The notes beneath the pieces are model-generated. The model was not told the origin of the DNA, did no database searches, and saw nothing but the letters and a program-made list of their open reading frames with translations. A stretch of 64,000 bases of DNA from the NCBI GenBank assembly GCA_025331565.1, contig JAFREQ010000026.1, forward strand, positions 2,790,001-2,854,000. The letters are read 5' to 3'. The translations under genes were made by a program, and so were the position numbers. The stretch is from Holacanthus passer. Its lineage: Eukaryota; Chordata; Actinopteri; Pomacanthidae. Positions 1 to 12,892 of the stretch are shown in pieces; positions within the stretch are counted from its first letter, which is position 1, and each line of letters begins with the position of its first letter.

Positions 1-10
1 AGTGTGAAGG

Positions 11-57
<47 letters not shown>

Positions 58-203
58 GAGGGTGTCTTTCTCTGGAGAAGAGGCAGATTTATAAGAGTCA
101 TTTACCTCTTCAGGAGGCCACAGCTGTTATAGAGTTGAAGCGATGTAATTATCTCAGTAAAGAGGACATCACTCAGGAGGAGGAGGGGTGTGTGTGTGTG
201 TGT

Positions 204-237
<34 letters not shown>

Positions 238-552
238 TCAGCATGGTAGTGGAAGGTGGGGCTGACGTCAACATTGTTCTGAGGCACCAGGATAAAACAG
301 ACCGACTGAACAGCAGGTAATTAATTGACTTTAATTTTGTAGGTGTGAATTTGACTTAAAGGTCCTGTGTGTTGGACTTAGGGAGATGTAATATTCATAA
401 TTATGTTTTGATTGAAGTAAGAGTCATTGTGTTTTTGTTTCCTTAGAATGAACCTTTTATAATCATGTCATAGAATTGCTCTGTATGTATAATTCTTTAT
501 GTTTTCTTTTAGGTGCAGATTGATGAGTAATTCAACTCTGTTAATGAAGTAA

Positions 553-592
<40 letters not shown>

Positions 593-1849
593 GAAAACTG
601 GACAGATTAAACTGGGTCACCACACTTGTCATCAACACATCTGATAGCTTCCCCTAATAGATCAGAGTCCACAACTCTGAAGGAGAAAAAAGAGAAGAAA
701 CAACTGCAACATTCAGCAAAACGTCACCATGAGATTATTTGTTGAATTTACAGCTCAAACTGTCTGTTTCATCCGACCAACAGTCCCAAAGATGTTTCAT
801 TCACAATCACATAAGACAAAGACGAGCATTCATTTTCAAAATAGTTAAGTCCAAAATCAAATTTGCCTCAAGGAGCTTTACAACATCACAACAGCCTCGA
901 TTCTCACAGCCTTGATTCAGATGAGGAAAAACTCTCCAACCTCCTCAGGAGAAGCAACAGAGGAGAAATCCAAACCTGTCTGTCTGCAACACGAGTCAAA
1001 CAACAGAGCACAACTCTAATAGTCTCTGTCATTCGATGGATCAATTAATCATTTCAGACACAGTTGTGTGATGGTACACACACTCCTGTCTGTTGGACTG
1101 ATGAGCAGCAGTTTACACAGATAAACACACACACACACAGTCAAAGTTAGTAGTAATAACACAGTGTAAATACACTCTATTAGTAGTAAAAGTCCTGCAC
1201 TAAGAATCTTGCTTAACTAAAAGTACACAAGTATGAGCATCAAAATATTTTAGTACCAAAGTACCAAGTACCAAAAAGAAAGATAAATAATAAATTATTG
1301 GATTAAAATTAGTGATGCTTTCATGTGTAAACATTATTAATGTAACAGCCGGTGAAGGTGGAGTTCATTTCAGCTACTTTACACACTGATGGAAAGGTTT
1401 ATCTATAATAATATATCATAATATAATAATATAATATACAATATAATATAATAATATATATAATTTAGTAGAAGTTGTATATTTTGTATTAATAATAAAT
1501 TCTGCAAAGTAACGAATAATATAAGCCGTCAGATAAATGTAGAAGTGAAAAGGACAATATTTCCCTCCGACATGTAGAGGAGGAGAAGTATGAGGTTGTA
1601 TAAAATGGAAATATTCAAGTAAAGTACAAGTACCTCAAAATTATATTTAAGTACAGTCCTTGACTAAATGTACTTCCACCACTGCTCACATTCAAAATAA
1701 CCATCCAAATTTATTCTGTGCATGTAGGTGGCAAATCTGAAAACAGATTGTGATGAGTGTGTTTGGATTTGTCATCACAAAGAAACTCAACAAAAGAAGA
1801 AAAGGTCTGTGGTTTTAACTTTAACCTGTCAGTCAGGTGACAGGTGGAT

Positions 1850-1882
<33 letters not shown>

Positions 1883-2803
1883 AGGTTGATCATTACCTCA
1901 CTGAGCAGCAAACAGAGGTGGGAAAACCTCAAACCACATCAACTGACTTCAGCTGTGATGTGAACATGAGATTTGACTTATTTTAGTTCAACACAAAAAC
2001 TATAAATAAAACAAACAAATACCTAAATAAATGATTAGACATTTCATTTAATGATATAAAAGAAGCCGGAGACTGTTTGGCTGTTTGAAAAATGATTAAT
2101 CAATTATCTAAATTGTTGTCAACTGATAATCAATAATTGTTTCTCCACCTGATATTTTTTGTCCTGAGAGTGTGGAGAGGACTTTGAAACAGCTCTCAGA
2201 CCTTCATGTCAGGAATTCATATTTAAAGAGAAGCTAACTGAACAGATAAGTGAATAAGTAAAACATTTTTTTAAAAATCCAGATAATTAGCTTTTTTCCA
2301 GAGGACGCTGGGAGGAAACTGACTAAAGACACCACTTGTTCCAACATCAGACAGACAGATCTTTCAATACATGGACATCAGACACTTTTTTACTGTTTAA
2401 GTTCTTTTTTTTTAACATCAGACCTTTCTGTAAAATCATGACCACATGTTTTCACCAGCTGTTTGTCTGTCAGTCTTTTCAGCTACAAATAGAATTATTG
2501 ATCATATCTGTAATTTCTGTGTTGGAACAAAGTTGATTTGACTTGTAACAACATTAAACTTCAATAATGCTTCATATATTGTGACATTGTCTACATGTAA
2601 AACCTGATTTTGCAAAGCAGCTGGAAGATAAATGAGTGAAAAGCACAGCGTCATCAGACAAATGGAAAAACTTACTTCACTACATCAAGTTTCTTCTGTT
2701 TCCTGCAGAACTGAAACATCTCTCTCATGTTTTCATGGTAAAAATATCTGTTTGATCAGGAGTGAGTGACAGCTTTGAAACCAGGAGACAGACATGGATA
2801 AGC

Positions 2804-2848
<45 letters not shown>

Positions 2849-2995
2849 ATGCAGGTGTGGATCTTCCTCCCTCCCTCAGCATCAGTGTCCAGCCGGTGTG
2901 GAGCTCACCCACCGGGGCGACACACCCAGCGGACGCCCGGCTCCCCCCCCTCCGGGAGCGGGCTGAAGCTGCCAGCTGCGCCGGCGCTCTCTCAC
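1..2995 (-). other. glg1: Intron 1 of glg1 (partial; continues beyond the left edge)
   Basis: This stretch lies downstream of the exon-1 donor of glg1 on the minus strand and carries no exon I can support. It holds (TG)n or (CA)n microsatellites at about 12-56, 187-234, 554-587, 1852-1880 and 2807-2847, an interspersed repeat with a CAGTGGTGGAA-type end at about 1150-1685, and a TTAATCAATTA-rich repeat fragment near 2080-2150. Short open frames here come from the microsatellites and have no splice or family support. Confidence 0.6.
1150..1685. mobile_element. Short non-autonomous element (TTCCACCACTG end) in glg1 intron 1
   Basis: It contains GTAAAAGTCCTGCAC, many AAGTAC phrases and the terminus ACTAAATGTACTTCCACCACTG near 1663-1684. 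The left end is unclear and may be truncated; an internal (ATA)n-rich patch at about 1400-1460 looks like a secondary expansion. Confidence 0.55.
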
Positions 2996-3313
2996 CTCTC
3001 TGCGGTCCTGCAGGCACTCGAGCACGGCCAGGTTGTTGGTCCAGGTGTGTTTGGGGCAGAGGCGGGTCAGGTCCTCCCGGCAGGCCTCCTCCTCCGACAG
3101 CTTCCAGCCGCTCGCCCTTCGAGGCTGCGAGGCCCCGGCGGCGGCGGCGGCAGGTGCATCCCTGGCCGCCGGGTCTGCGGCTCTGAGCAGCGGCGGGTTG
3201 GGCGGCTCCGCGGGGCCGCTGGCTGCCCGCAGGCCGAGGACGGAGCCGCAGCCGCAGAGACAAAGTACCGACAGGAGCCGCAGCAGCAGCTGAGAGCGAC
3301 GGTGCGCCGCCAT
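2996..3313 (-). CDS. glg1: Golgi apparatus protein 1 (GLG1/ESL-1/MG-160), exon 1 only
   Basis: GLG1 is a type I membrane sialoglycoprotein of the Golgi with many cysteine-rich repeats; it is known to bind FGFs and E-selectin. Read on the minus strand, the ATG at 3313 opens 106 codons: a hydrophobic signal peptide (residues about 8-28), a low-complexity Pro/Ala linker including five consecutive Ala codons, then GWKLSEEEACRED, CPKHTWTNNLAVLECLQD, which is the start of the first GLG1 cysteine-rich repeat. A GTGAG donor follows directly (phase 0; minus-strand GT at 2995-2994). The methionine at 3313 was chosen over an upstream in-frame one at 3355 because MAAHRRSQ leads straight into the signal peptide and lies in a GCC-rich start context. 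The remaining exons lie to the left of the window. The linker is much shorter than the Gln/Pro-rich one in mammals. The motif makes the family assignment strong; which fish paralogue (a or b) cannot be told. Confidence 0.9.
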
Positions 3314-3406
3314 CTTCACTCTACATGTCAAGATAGAGCTGATGACCCGCTTCATTTCCGGTACGCGAGTTCACAATAAGAGCAGCTCGGCTCGGACTGA
3401 GTGTTG

Positions 3407-3414
3407 ACTTCCGG
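3407..3414 (-). promoter_or_regulatory. ETS-type site in the glg1 5' flank
   Basis: The plus strand reads ACTTCCGG, so the minus strand carries the ETS core CCGGAAGT about 95 bp upstream of the glg1 ATG. A second TTTCCGG lies near 3354-3360. No TATA box is seen. This is the usual look of a housekeeping, CpG-rich promoter; function is inferred. Confidence 0.45.
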
Positions 3415-3429
3415 TCAATTTCAAAACAG

Positions 3430-4481
3430 GAAACTTTTCACATCATTTTATATGAAATAGATATGTCGTTTCTACATTTTTACACTGATGTGTTGTAATG
3501 AAGATATTTTATGATAAATTTAATTCCACATCCCATTTTGTTTTTATTATGAACCTGAGTTTGGACATGAAATATTGATAAAATGATGGAGAAAATAATC
3601 TTATATCACATGATTTTTATCAGCAAATAGACTTTTATCAGTTTTTTTTTTATCTGAAGTTTAGATTTCCATTTTCTTTCTAAGCAATAAAAGTGAAATT
3701 TAAAAGTTCAATCCTCAATAAAAGCCTGACTAAAATAAATATTATAATAAATATATAACAGTGTATGTGTATCAGTATCAGTTACTGCTGGTAAATTTCT
3801 GCAGGTTCAACAGTGATGTTTCTATTTTTCTTTTTTTATAGCCTATTATAACCTTTTGGGATTCATGTAGTTTTTGCAGTATGCAGATTCGAAATAGATT
3901 AATAAAATAAAAATAATTTAAAAAATCTAAATAATGAGATGTATGAATTAGATGTAACTATAAAATTGCTTCAATAATATTAATAAAAATGAATGAACCT
4001 GATATTAAACCTTTGTATGTTTAACATTTGATGCCTGCAGTTTGTTTGACACGTTAAAATTGTTGTTGTTAAAATTGCAGCGTCTATAACTGTCCTTGCC
4101 TGTAGGGGGCGACATTAACATTCATCCAAGGTCCAAACTGCTGCTGATCACAGACTGACGTCACTTTTCTTTCCTGCAGGTGTTGCAGGTTGGCAGGTGG
4201 AGAAAGGAGCAACTGACAGTGAATGAGCAGCGCCACCATGTGGTGAATCTGCAACCTGCTAAACATGAGTGAGTGAATAATTAACAAGCCAAGAAGGAAG
4301 ACAAATAAAGTATATCCTATCCCCAATAGTCACAATTCAAACCTACAACATACAAAAAAGTGATTAAATATCCATTTTCATTAATTAATTAAATAATTAA
4401 ATTTTATTAATTTAGAATACAGAAATTTCATTCATCAAAGGTTTAGTTAATTTTATGCATTTATTTTACATTAATCTGTGC

Positions 4482-4555
<74 letters not shown>

Positions 4556-5647
4556 ATCTCCTCCTCCCTCCCACTGTGTCTGAGCAGCTGAATATAATGG
4601 GAACCAGTAAGAGCAATAAATCCTCCCAGTTTAGATGTGACAGCTGGGAGGCTTTTTCTGGTTCACCACCAGCGACACGTCCGTCCAGGACACGTCCTCT
4701 TATTGAACTACGTTTGTATTTTGATTTTATATGAACAAGAATTTGTATATGTCAGCCACTTAAATAGTTTCCACTGAAACCTGTTCATGTTTGATTAAAA
4801 AAAAGGTCAAAACTCTTATTAATTTTTTTTACATTAAGCACAACTTGCTTTTAAAGTAATTTTAAATACTTAGAATTTAAGTTTTGTAATCTAACTGTAA
4901 CCACCTTCACTTTTATGAGTCACTCTCAGGAAGAAGTCTTTATTTTTATGTAGCTATGAATGAATCTCTGCTCAGTTTCCATGGCTGTCTGTGAAATAGC
5001 AGGACTGAAGCAAACACAGACAGATGAAAGGAGCAGTCAGCTGTTTCAGACTACAGCTGAGCTGACTCAGAGGAAACCAACGACGCAGAAAAAGCCTGCA
5101 CACTTTAGGAAACTGAGCTTTCATTGTCTTTACAGAAGATCATGTGTTGGTTGGTTTTATTTTCACTGCAAATATCACAGACAGACTTTTTCTCCTGACT
5201 GCAGAGTTTAGAGATGAATTATCTTCAGTCTGCTGGCTGAGTTATTACTGACTGCATCTAATCTTTAAAAACAGCTCACAAAATATATTGATTCATATTT
5301 TTAAAAGAAAGTTTTTTTTTTTTTTAGTTTTTATCAATCATTACCCAAACAGGAGGAAATGGTGCATTTGTGGGGGACGATTTTCAGCAGCAGATGAATC
5401 CACGTTTGGTCTCCAGTGAGTATTTGGAGCAGCAGGACAGTGTTTGTGGGACTGAGTCAAAATAAACTGCAGTTAATCCGAACCCTATAAAACTGGACTA
5501 AAAATGTGTCGAGTCCTTGTCTTGGTCTCACATTGTCTATAAAGATGCTTCCAGAAGAAAATTCCTGAAGCGTTTGTTCGAGGCTCAGCTGCTCCCATCA
5601 GCCCCTCTGTCTGGAATTTAACTGATGGCTTCTGAAGACAACTGCTA

Positions 5648-5680
<33 letters not shown>
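3430..5680. other. Intergenic region between glg1 and tnni2
   Basis: AT-rich sequence without a supportable gene. It contains a long (TG)n run at 4483-4554 and a (CA)n run at 5650-5687 that abuts the troponin promoter. The two genes are divergently transcribed, with about 2.4 kb between their start codons, so a shared bidirectional promoter is unlikely. Confidence 0.6.
4483..4554. repeat. (TG)n microsatellite, about 36 units
   Basis: An almost perfect dinucleotide run of about 72 bp, the longest simple repeat in the window. It makes an artificial all-Val/Cys reading frame that is not a gene. Confidence 0.95.
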
Positions 5681-5688
<8 letters not shown>

Positions 5689-5690
<2 letters not shown>

Positions 5691-5694
5691 TAAA
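5689..5694 (+). promoter_or_regulatory. tnni2: TATA box of the troponin I gene
   Basis: TATAAA lies immediately after a (CA)n tract and 67-72 bp upstream of the initiator ATG (5761), leaving room for a short 5' UTR of about 40 nt. Further upstream are a second TATAAA (near 5487), a MEF2-like CTAAAAATG (about 5496-5504) and a CAGCTG E-box (about 5586-5591). These fit a muscle promoter, though only the sequence matches are seen. Confidence 0.55.
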
Positions 5695-5760
5695 CAGGGC
5701 AGAAAGCCGTGGTCTTCTCATTCGTTTCCCTTCTGCAGGCAGGAATCAGCCACAGTCAGG

Positions 5761-8700
5761 ATGGCAGAGTAAGTCCTGATCCAAAGCTACTAAACTCACA
5801 GAATTACTCTAAAGCTCAATCTAATTTTCCTTCTTCTTTCTGTCTCATTAAAGCAAAAAGATGTCGTCCAGCCGGAGGAACCAGCTCAAGGTAGAGTAAG
5901 ATGGTGTTGATGAGGCCTGAAGTTTTTTCATTTTCAAATTTGTGTTTAAAAACTGAGCATGTTGGCGTGAACTCAAATATCATTGCTTACTGTATCTATT
6001 TTAAAAGTCTTTTACAGGAAAATATGAATTCAAAAACAGTTTAACAGGAAGATACTTGATATAGTTTGATATGAATGAGAAGCTCACACACTCACAGAGA
6101 AGCTGAATGTAAGTTTTTAGGGTGAGAGACAGAACAAAGAAACTGGAGGACAGGGACGATCAACATTCATGACACTGGTTTTAATCTGGAATTTTTAGTC
6201 CAACAAACAAACTGATCATGTGATTACTTCTTGAGCTACAAACAGCCTTTATGGGGATGTTGCCTGTGGCTTTTTGACCTGTGACCCCTTCAAACAAAGT
6301 CACGTCTATTTGTGACACTTTGTCACCAGCTGCTTGTGTCTGTGGGTTAAAACCAGGTCGGCTGAGCAGTGGTTTATTTTTTCTCTGTTTAATCTGGATG
6401 ATATTTAGAAGTCTGTAAAAGTGAAATTATCAAGGAATTCACAAAACAAGCAAAGATTAGAGGTTTATATTAGACATTTGGAAAAATGTGCAGCATACAT
6501 GTATGTTGGTTTTTTTGCTTCTCCATCCTGTTAATCATCTCGTGACCTCTCTTTCGACCCCTGTGGGTGTCGTGACCCCCCGCTTGGGAATCACTGGTCT
6601 ATATTTTTTTGGTCCTCTCTCCAAAATTTCCGTCCAGATCAAGATATCTCAAAAGTTGGATGAATGTTTGTGATGTTCAGATGATGATTTCTACTGATTA
6701 TTACTTTAAAAACTCACTGTGACCAACGCTCAAGGTATCTAGAAAACTAATAGCGATAAAATGGATATTCACTCATCAACAAATCCTGATGTGTTTTATG
6801 TGACAACTCCGACCGCAGCAGTGTTGTGTAGCTCTGAACTCTCTCCTCCTCTTCCTCTCAGAGCTTGCTGCTGCAGATCGGCGAGGCGATGCTGGAGGAG
6901 GAGGCGCAGGAGGCCGAGAGGGAGAAGATGAAGTACATGGAGGAAAACTGCCCCGCCCTCTCCGTCCCAGGCTGCATGCAGGAGCTCCAGGTAAACATGC
7001 ACCACCTGGAAGCTGAACGTTAATGCACTACTGTACTCGCTCCCAATATTTAAACACAATATCATTTTAACAAACACATGATACTTTTTTTAACATTCAA
7101 CAATATGAGGCCTTGACACTGGTGCCTCATGGGAAAACAAAAGTCTCATGGGAGCTCCTATTGTTGAACACTAAAACAACAAAAAAATATTTCTATGTTC
7201 AACTGTACTTTAGTTCAAATAAAGTGAACAGACCTTTGAAATCCACTGGAGACACTTTTCACTTCTAAATTTAGTTTGGCTGAGTCTCTAAAGTCTCTTT
7301 TATCATTGTCCTCTCACCAGCCGCTGTCACTGCCAAGACAGAAACAAAACTCCATATCTCTCGTCTGAGGTTTGCTCAGTTCGATGAATTAACGCCACAA
7401 GTTTTACAGCGTGAACAGCAGGAAGGGCAGTTTTTATCCTCAGGTGCATCACCATACTACTTCACCTTGGGCTAATGTTTCTTCTATACGTCATTTTTTA
7501 AAGACCAATTAACCATTTTTATAATGTCTGAATGTTTATTTCCATGTGATAATGTGAAATAAACCCTTGAAAAAATAATCTAAACCCAACACAGGCAAAC
7601 CTTACAGTTTTGTGATTGAAGTTGAATTAAAAGTGTCTCAATTTAAAGCTGCATTTATTAATAGTTTTTTAAATTAATAATAGATTAAAGACTACACGTA
7701 TTTTAATTCAAAATCCTATTCTTTAATTTTAGAAATCTTCATATTTGGTGAACACCTGAATCCTGTCTGGGAAAACTGTGGCTTTGCACAAGAACTCCTT
7801 TTTCAAATTAGTGTCACATACTTTATTCTTAAACTTTGTATTGTCTTCTTACACTTTGTAACATAAAATGTTGATTTCCATGTTTGTGAATGAAGTTTCT
7901 ATATGAAGTCACATCTGTCCTTCCTCTCTTTTCCTGTCTGATGCGACACCAGGACCTGTGCCGGAAAATTCACAAGCAGATTGATCTGGTGGACGACGAG
8001 CGATACGACATGGAGATCAAAGTGACAAAGTCCAACAAGGAGGTGCGTCGTTTAAAGCTTCCTGGTAAAGGACAACAACAGTGTCATGTAATATCCGAAT
8101 GAAGCCAGTGGTTTGTTCCTGGTAGTCAGAGGCTTCTTCTGTCTATTTCTATTCATTCATTTGAGCTCACACTGAATTCAATAATCAACTGAAAACAGCT
8201 CAGAGAAAACAAACATCATCACCTTTTATTGTGCAGAGGTTTTCAGATGCACACAAACATGTCTGAGTAACTGTCTTCTCTGTCAGATTGACGACCTGAA
8301 GTTGATGGTTCAGGACCTGAAGGGGAAGTTTAAGAAACCGGCCCTGAAGAAGGTGCGGATGTCGGCTGACGCCATGCTGCAGGCTCTGCTGGGCTCCAAA
8401 CACAAAGTGTCTGTGGACCTGAGAGCCAACCTGAAGCAGGTCAAGAAGGAGGTGAAAGAGGAGGTGGGTGCTTCAGATTTCACATCAGGCACTGAAGGAC
8501 AATCACTGATTCCTCTTGTTCCTTTAAATTCTGTGGTTCCATCTCTGAAATCAAACTTTAGCTCCTTCAGCATAAAAATACAACCAGAAAGATCATTTTG
8601 GATCAAACAATCACAACAACAGAACAAACTGAAAATCATAATTAATCAAAAACAAAATGATAAGAGAGTCTTGATTTATTTTTAATGATTTGAATCTGTG

Positions 8701-8805
8701 CTCCTTTTCTTTGCTCAGGAGAAACAAACAGGCGACTGGAGGAAGAACATCGAAGACAAGGCCGGGATGGACGGCAGGAAGAAGATGTTCGAGACAGAAG
8801 CTTAA
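5761..8805 (+). CDS. tnni2: Troponin I, fast skeletal type (six coding exons, 175 aa)
   Basis: Troponin I is the inhibitory subunit of the thin-filament troponin complex; it blocks actomyosin until calcium binds troponin C. Exons are 5761-5768, 5854-5890, 6862-6990, 7953-8042, 8287-8463 and 8719-8805 (stop TAA). All junctions are GT-AG and the frame is continuous. The product starts MADKKMSSSRRNQLK, lacks the long N-terminal extension of cardiac troponin I, and carries the inhibitory and switch segments KGKFKKPALKKVRMSADAM and LLGSKHKVSVDLRANLKQVK and a C-terminal GDWRKNIEDKAGMDGRKKMF. These match the fast (TNNI2-like) fish group better than the slow type. The first coding exon holds only 8 coding bases. 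Fish have several tandem or duplicated fast genes, so the exact paralogue (for example tnni2a or tnni2b) is not resolved. Confidence 0.93.
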
Positions 8806-9960
8806 ACATCAGCATGTTCTTCTGCTGTTGACCAGCATCATTTATTTATGTGTATTATTATTGAGTCCACATTGTTGGAAAATTGTATAAATGACAAAAG
8901 GAAAAAAAATCATGGGATGCTTTTGTGTGTTTCATGATGATGATTTAATGAATCATGAAATAGAAGTAGGGAACTACAGAACAGGCTGCATGTGCTCTAC
9001 AGGGATGAATCAAGATGTACACATTTCATGACTCCGAATGTAACAATGAGACGCGTAAAATTATGGAATTAAAAGTAAAAAAATGAAATCAAGTAAAATG
9101 CAACAAAGTTAAAAAGAATAAAATAAAACAGTCAACAGATATATTAGAAGTTTAAAGATTAAACACAGGCCTAACATTGATGAACATTGATGATTTTTTA
9201 AATACATAAGTTATTATTATTATTGCTTTACTTCAGTAATAGCAGCAGTAGTGTGACACCTGAACACATCACTTAAAAAAACATGTCATCATGGGTTTTC
9301 AGAAGAGATTTTAGAAAAGGTGAACACATGTTTCTAACTTCTAGTAACTCTGTAATTAACTCACACTTATTATTACAAACCTCGGCACTGGCCTCCACAA
9401 GATCACTAGATACATATGTATAATATTATAAGGTTACATTGGATTGATTGAAGTTCAGTTCATTGTAATCATATAGATTACATTTGCCAAATACCTCCTA
9501 CCTACCTGCCCGATGATATATCAACAAAGAGCTAACTTGAAAGATTTCCAGATTCTCAGAGATGCAGATGCTTGTCTGTCCTAACATCAGAAAACAAAAA
9601 GTTTGTAATCGTGCTTTAGTGATACATACAGTATTTTTACCATTCACTTAAATTACAAATAAAATAATTGAAATTGAAAACACACAGTCAACTTTGTACC
9701 TGTTATAAATCCAGCCCTGTGACTGTGGGATTTTATTTTTATGGCATTTCAAGATAAATAGTAGAAATCCTCCCTTATAATTTATTAAGAATATATTTCT
9801 ATACTGTTTTATTGTGTGAATTGAAAATGAAACAAGAACATAAAAATAAAAAAATTACATACAAGTAAAATAGTACAAGTAAAATTTAAATGCTGGTTCA
9901 CAGATTTGAAGTCAACTAGTTTTTAATATCTTTTTGTGATTCATTTTGCAATAAAGTTTT
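8806..9960. other. tnni2 3' UTR and intergenic spacer
   Basis: The first possible polyadenylation signal after the stop is the variant TATAAA at 8886-8891, with no canonical AATAAA close by, so the troponin 3' UTR is probably about 100 nt. The remainder is AT-rich spacer in which I see no gene or clear mobile element. Confidence 0.45.
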
Positions 9961-9976
9961 TCCCCCCTCGGGTCGG

Positions 9977-10000
9977 GTCACGTGAGAAGATATGACGTCA
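9977..10000 (+). promoter_or_regulatory. aph1b: aph1b proximal promoter: GTCACGTGA E-box plus TGACGTCA CRE
   Basis: GTCACGTGA (9977-9985) has the CACGTG core and resembles the CLEAR motif bound by TFEB/MITF or USF. TGACGTCA (9993-10000) is a perfect consensus cAMP-response element. They are 7 bp apart and about 180-200 bp upstream of the aph1b ATG. The site sequences are certain; their use is inferred. Confidence 0.55.
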
Positions 10001-10178
10001 CGAGGAGACCCTGTGATCCGCTAGTGGAAGTTGAAGGAAGTAAAAACCAGTAGAGACGACAGCGGGTTGCGATTTGTGAGATTTAAAGACACACATCGGC
10101 AAATCGACCTCTCCAGGAACAAGACCAGGCGCTTCAGGTCGCGCTGCTCGCCGCTGATTTCCCCCACGAAGCGCCATC

Positions 10179-12859
10179 ATGACGGCGGCGGTGTTCTTCG
10201 GCTGCACCTTCATCGCCTTCGGCCCCGCCATCGCTCTGTTCCTGTTTACCATCGCCCGGGAGCCGCTGAGGGTCATTTTCCTCATAGCAGGGTGAGATAT
10301 TCATCCAGGAGAGACGAGGGTTAACTTATCCTCACCACAGCAGGCTGATACCGACACTACTGTCGAGTTTAATAAGATAAAACTCAGTATTTATCAGAGC
10401 TAGCTTTAGCCGGAGCTAACGGCTAACATCGTTAGCTAGCTACTGCTGCTAAGATTCCATTTCCGGACATCCTGATAGTTTCTTCCGTTTTATTCATTCA
10501 ATCTAAGTCCAAGCTGTCCATGCTTGTAATCACACATATAAGGTACACTAAGACACACAAGTGAGAGTAAATAAATACATATTTAAACACAAATCTCCAG
10601 TTTTAGAATCCAAGCACCTCTGGTCGTAGCTTTTCAGCTAAAGACAACTTTAGCTTAACCGTTGGTCGAGATTCTTGTTCCTCTTGTTTCTCACGTTCAT
10701 ATCACTGTAATCTGCTGGTTTGTTTATGCTCAGAGCCCCATTCAGTTTTACATTAGTTTTGAGGACAAAGAAAAGTGGTGTCGAGAAAATGGCCACACAT
10801 GATCAATGTCAGGGACAACGTAGGGGATCATGGCACCATGAATCTGTTTGGTTGCACAGATTGTTTGTGTCTGAAGACCAAAGAAATGATATTTTTGCTT
10901 CAGATTTGGCTTTAGCTAAATGTACTGATCAGTAAACGGGACTTTATCTTAGTTTATTGTTTTGTCAGAAACAGACCAGTGTTACTGACTTTACCAAGAA
11001 CCAAAGAGCTGCACAGGTGTTCACCTTCATAACTGACCTGGCCTGTATAATATGGAATATGTGGTTAATTAAAGATATTGTAAATAAGTCAAAATCTTAC
11101 ACTATTTCACCACATTATTAATGGTGTACTTTAATGATGTCTAATTTAGGTGAATCTGTGCAGACGAAGTGAGAAGTTAGAGAAGATTGTCTGGGACCAG
11201 CAGGTCACTGGTTCAGTGAATCGACTTCTCTTAATGTTTAATGAATTAAGGTTTCAAAATGTATGTTTTTTTTTGTTGACATGGTGGCAGGTATTGATAG
11301 AATTCATTCATTCAGAATTTCATTTATTTGATTTGACAATCATTAGTTGCAGAATGTGTGAGTAAACGTGAGTGTAAAAATATTAGAAACAACAGTGTTT
11401 TTCGTTCAGTTATTCTGGTTTTGTAGGTTTGGCAAATGTTTATCTCTCTGCTGAACGCATCTAGTGCATCTAATGTCAGTGATGAAGAAATTAACATTCA
11501 CGTCCTGCCCTCTACTGCTCAGTGAACCTTAAAGCCTGGTTTTGTATGTGATCCTCAGGCCTGTGTTGTGCCAAAAAACAGACTGTTGAAAAGTGAAGAC
11601 CCTGTGGGAATTACCTACTTTAGAGCATTTATTTGGACTGTGAGGCCGCATGTCTGCATCGACCTTCACAACCATTTGTGACTACTAAGTCCTGCAGGAA
11701 GGTTTAATAAAACATAATCAAGTCAGCATAGATTTTAGGCCACATCTGGAAATTTACATAGAATTGTTGAATAGTTGTTGGGCTGAAATCAAACAAAATA
11801 ATCCATTCAGGATTTCCCTCAGTTGTCTTTATGAAATTAATCTCATACCTGCCTGTTTCTGAGCTTTCGTCATGTAACTAATTGTGTATGTGTTTTCCTC
11901 TCTCAGAGCGTTTTTCTGGCTGGTGTCTCTGCTGCTGTCCTCTCTCGTGTGGTTCATCTCGGTTCAGATCAGTAATAAAGACAGCGCGGCGCAGCAGAAA
12001 GGTCTCCTCATCTTCGGCGTGGTGCTGTCTGTGCTGCTGCAGGAAACCTTCCGCTTCGCTTACTACAAGCTGCTGAAGTAAGTCACTGCTGCAGTGTTCA
12101 CAGCTGTCTGACAGTTGTCAGTCATCCTCAACACAGTATCTTCAAAAAAACAAACCCCATCACCAACACCATTGTTCTGATTCTATTCAGTGTGAATCTC
12201 TTTCATCTTGTCCTGAGCATTTTACCATTGAATTGTGTGTTTTGGCATAAATTTACTCGCAGAAACCATTTTTTCAGTTTCACTTACACGACTAATGTTA
12301 TTGAGCATCAGCAGCCACTAGAGGCCACTAAAGTTTTATAATCTGTTTAATAATCCAGTTATCTGCTGCCACAAAAAACCACAAACCACAAAAGGAAACT
12401 CTGATTTGTTATTCATTCAGTGCCCTATAACAGTGTCATGTCAAAATGCACTTTGAATCTTATTTTGTTTGAATTACATAATCCATCATAGTGACATAAA
12501 ATCATCCGTTGATGTTTTGTCATCATGCTTTTGTTGTCTTTTTTTATCAGTCTACACTTGTAACTTTGCAAGTGCTTCTAAGTGTGATGTTATTTTAGGG
12601 CTGCAACTGACGATTATTAACTGATGATTATTTGGCTGCCTGGGAGGTTGCAACAGTTTGAACAACATTTGAAAATCTAAAACACTGCAGTTCTTTTTAA
12701 AATAATCAGTGTTGGTAGAAAATGTATTGGTGATTCATAGTGAAGATGAAAATCACTGTCGTACTTTTATGAAACTGAGCAGCTGATGGTTGTGTGATGG
12801 AGGTTATTTGTCAGAAAAAGTCAAATCTGCATGACAACAAAAAAAGCTAACTTCTGCAC

Positions 12860-12892
<33 letters not shown>

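Noticed and set aside
2762..3379. Plus-strand frames of 205 and 130 codons over glg1 exon 1
   Set aside because: GC-rich exon read on the opposite strand and extended through a (TG)n run. The minus-strand GLG1 motif is decisive.
4486..4734. Val/Cys repeat open frame
   Set aside because: Translation of a (TG)n microsatellite; not a protein.
8302..8685. 127-codon frame in the troponin gene
   Set aside because: Real exon 5 (8287-8463) followed by read-through into the intron. The GTGGGT donor at 8464 ends the exon.
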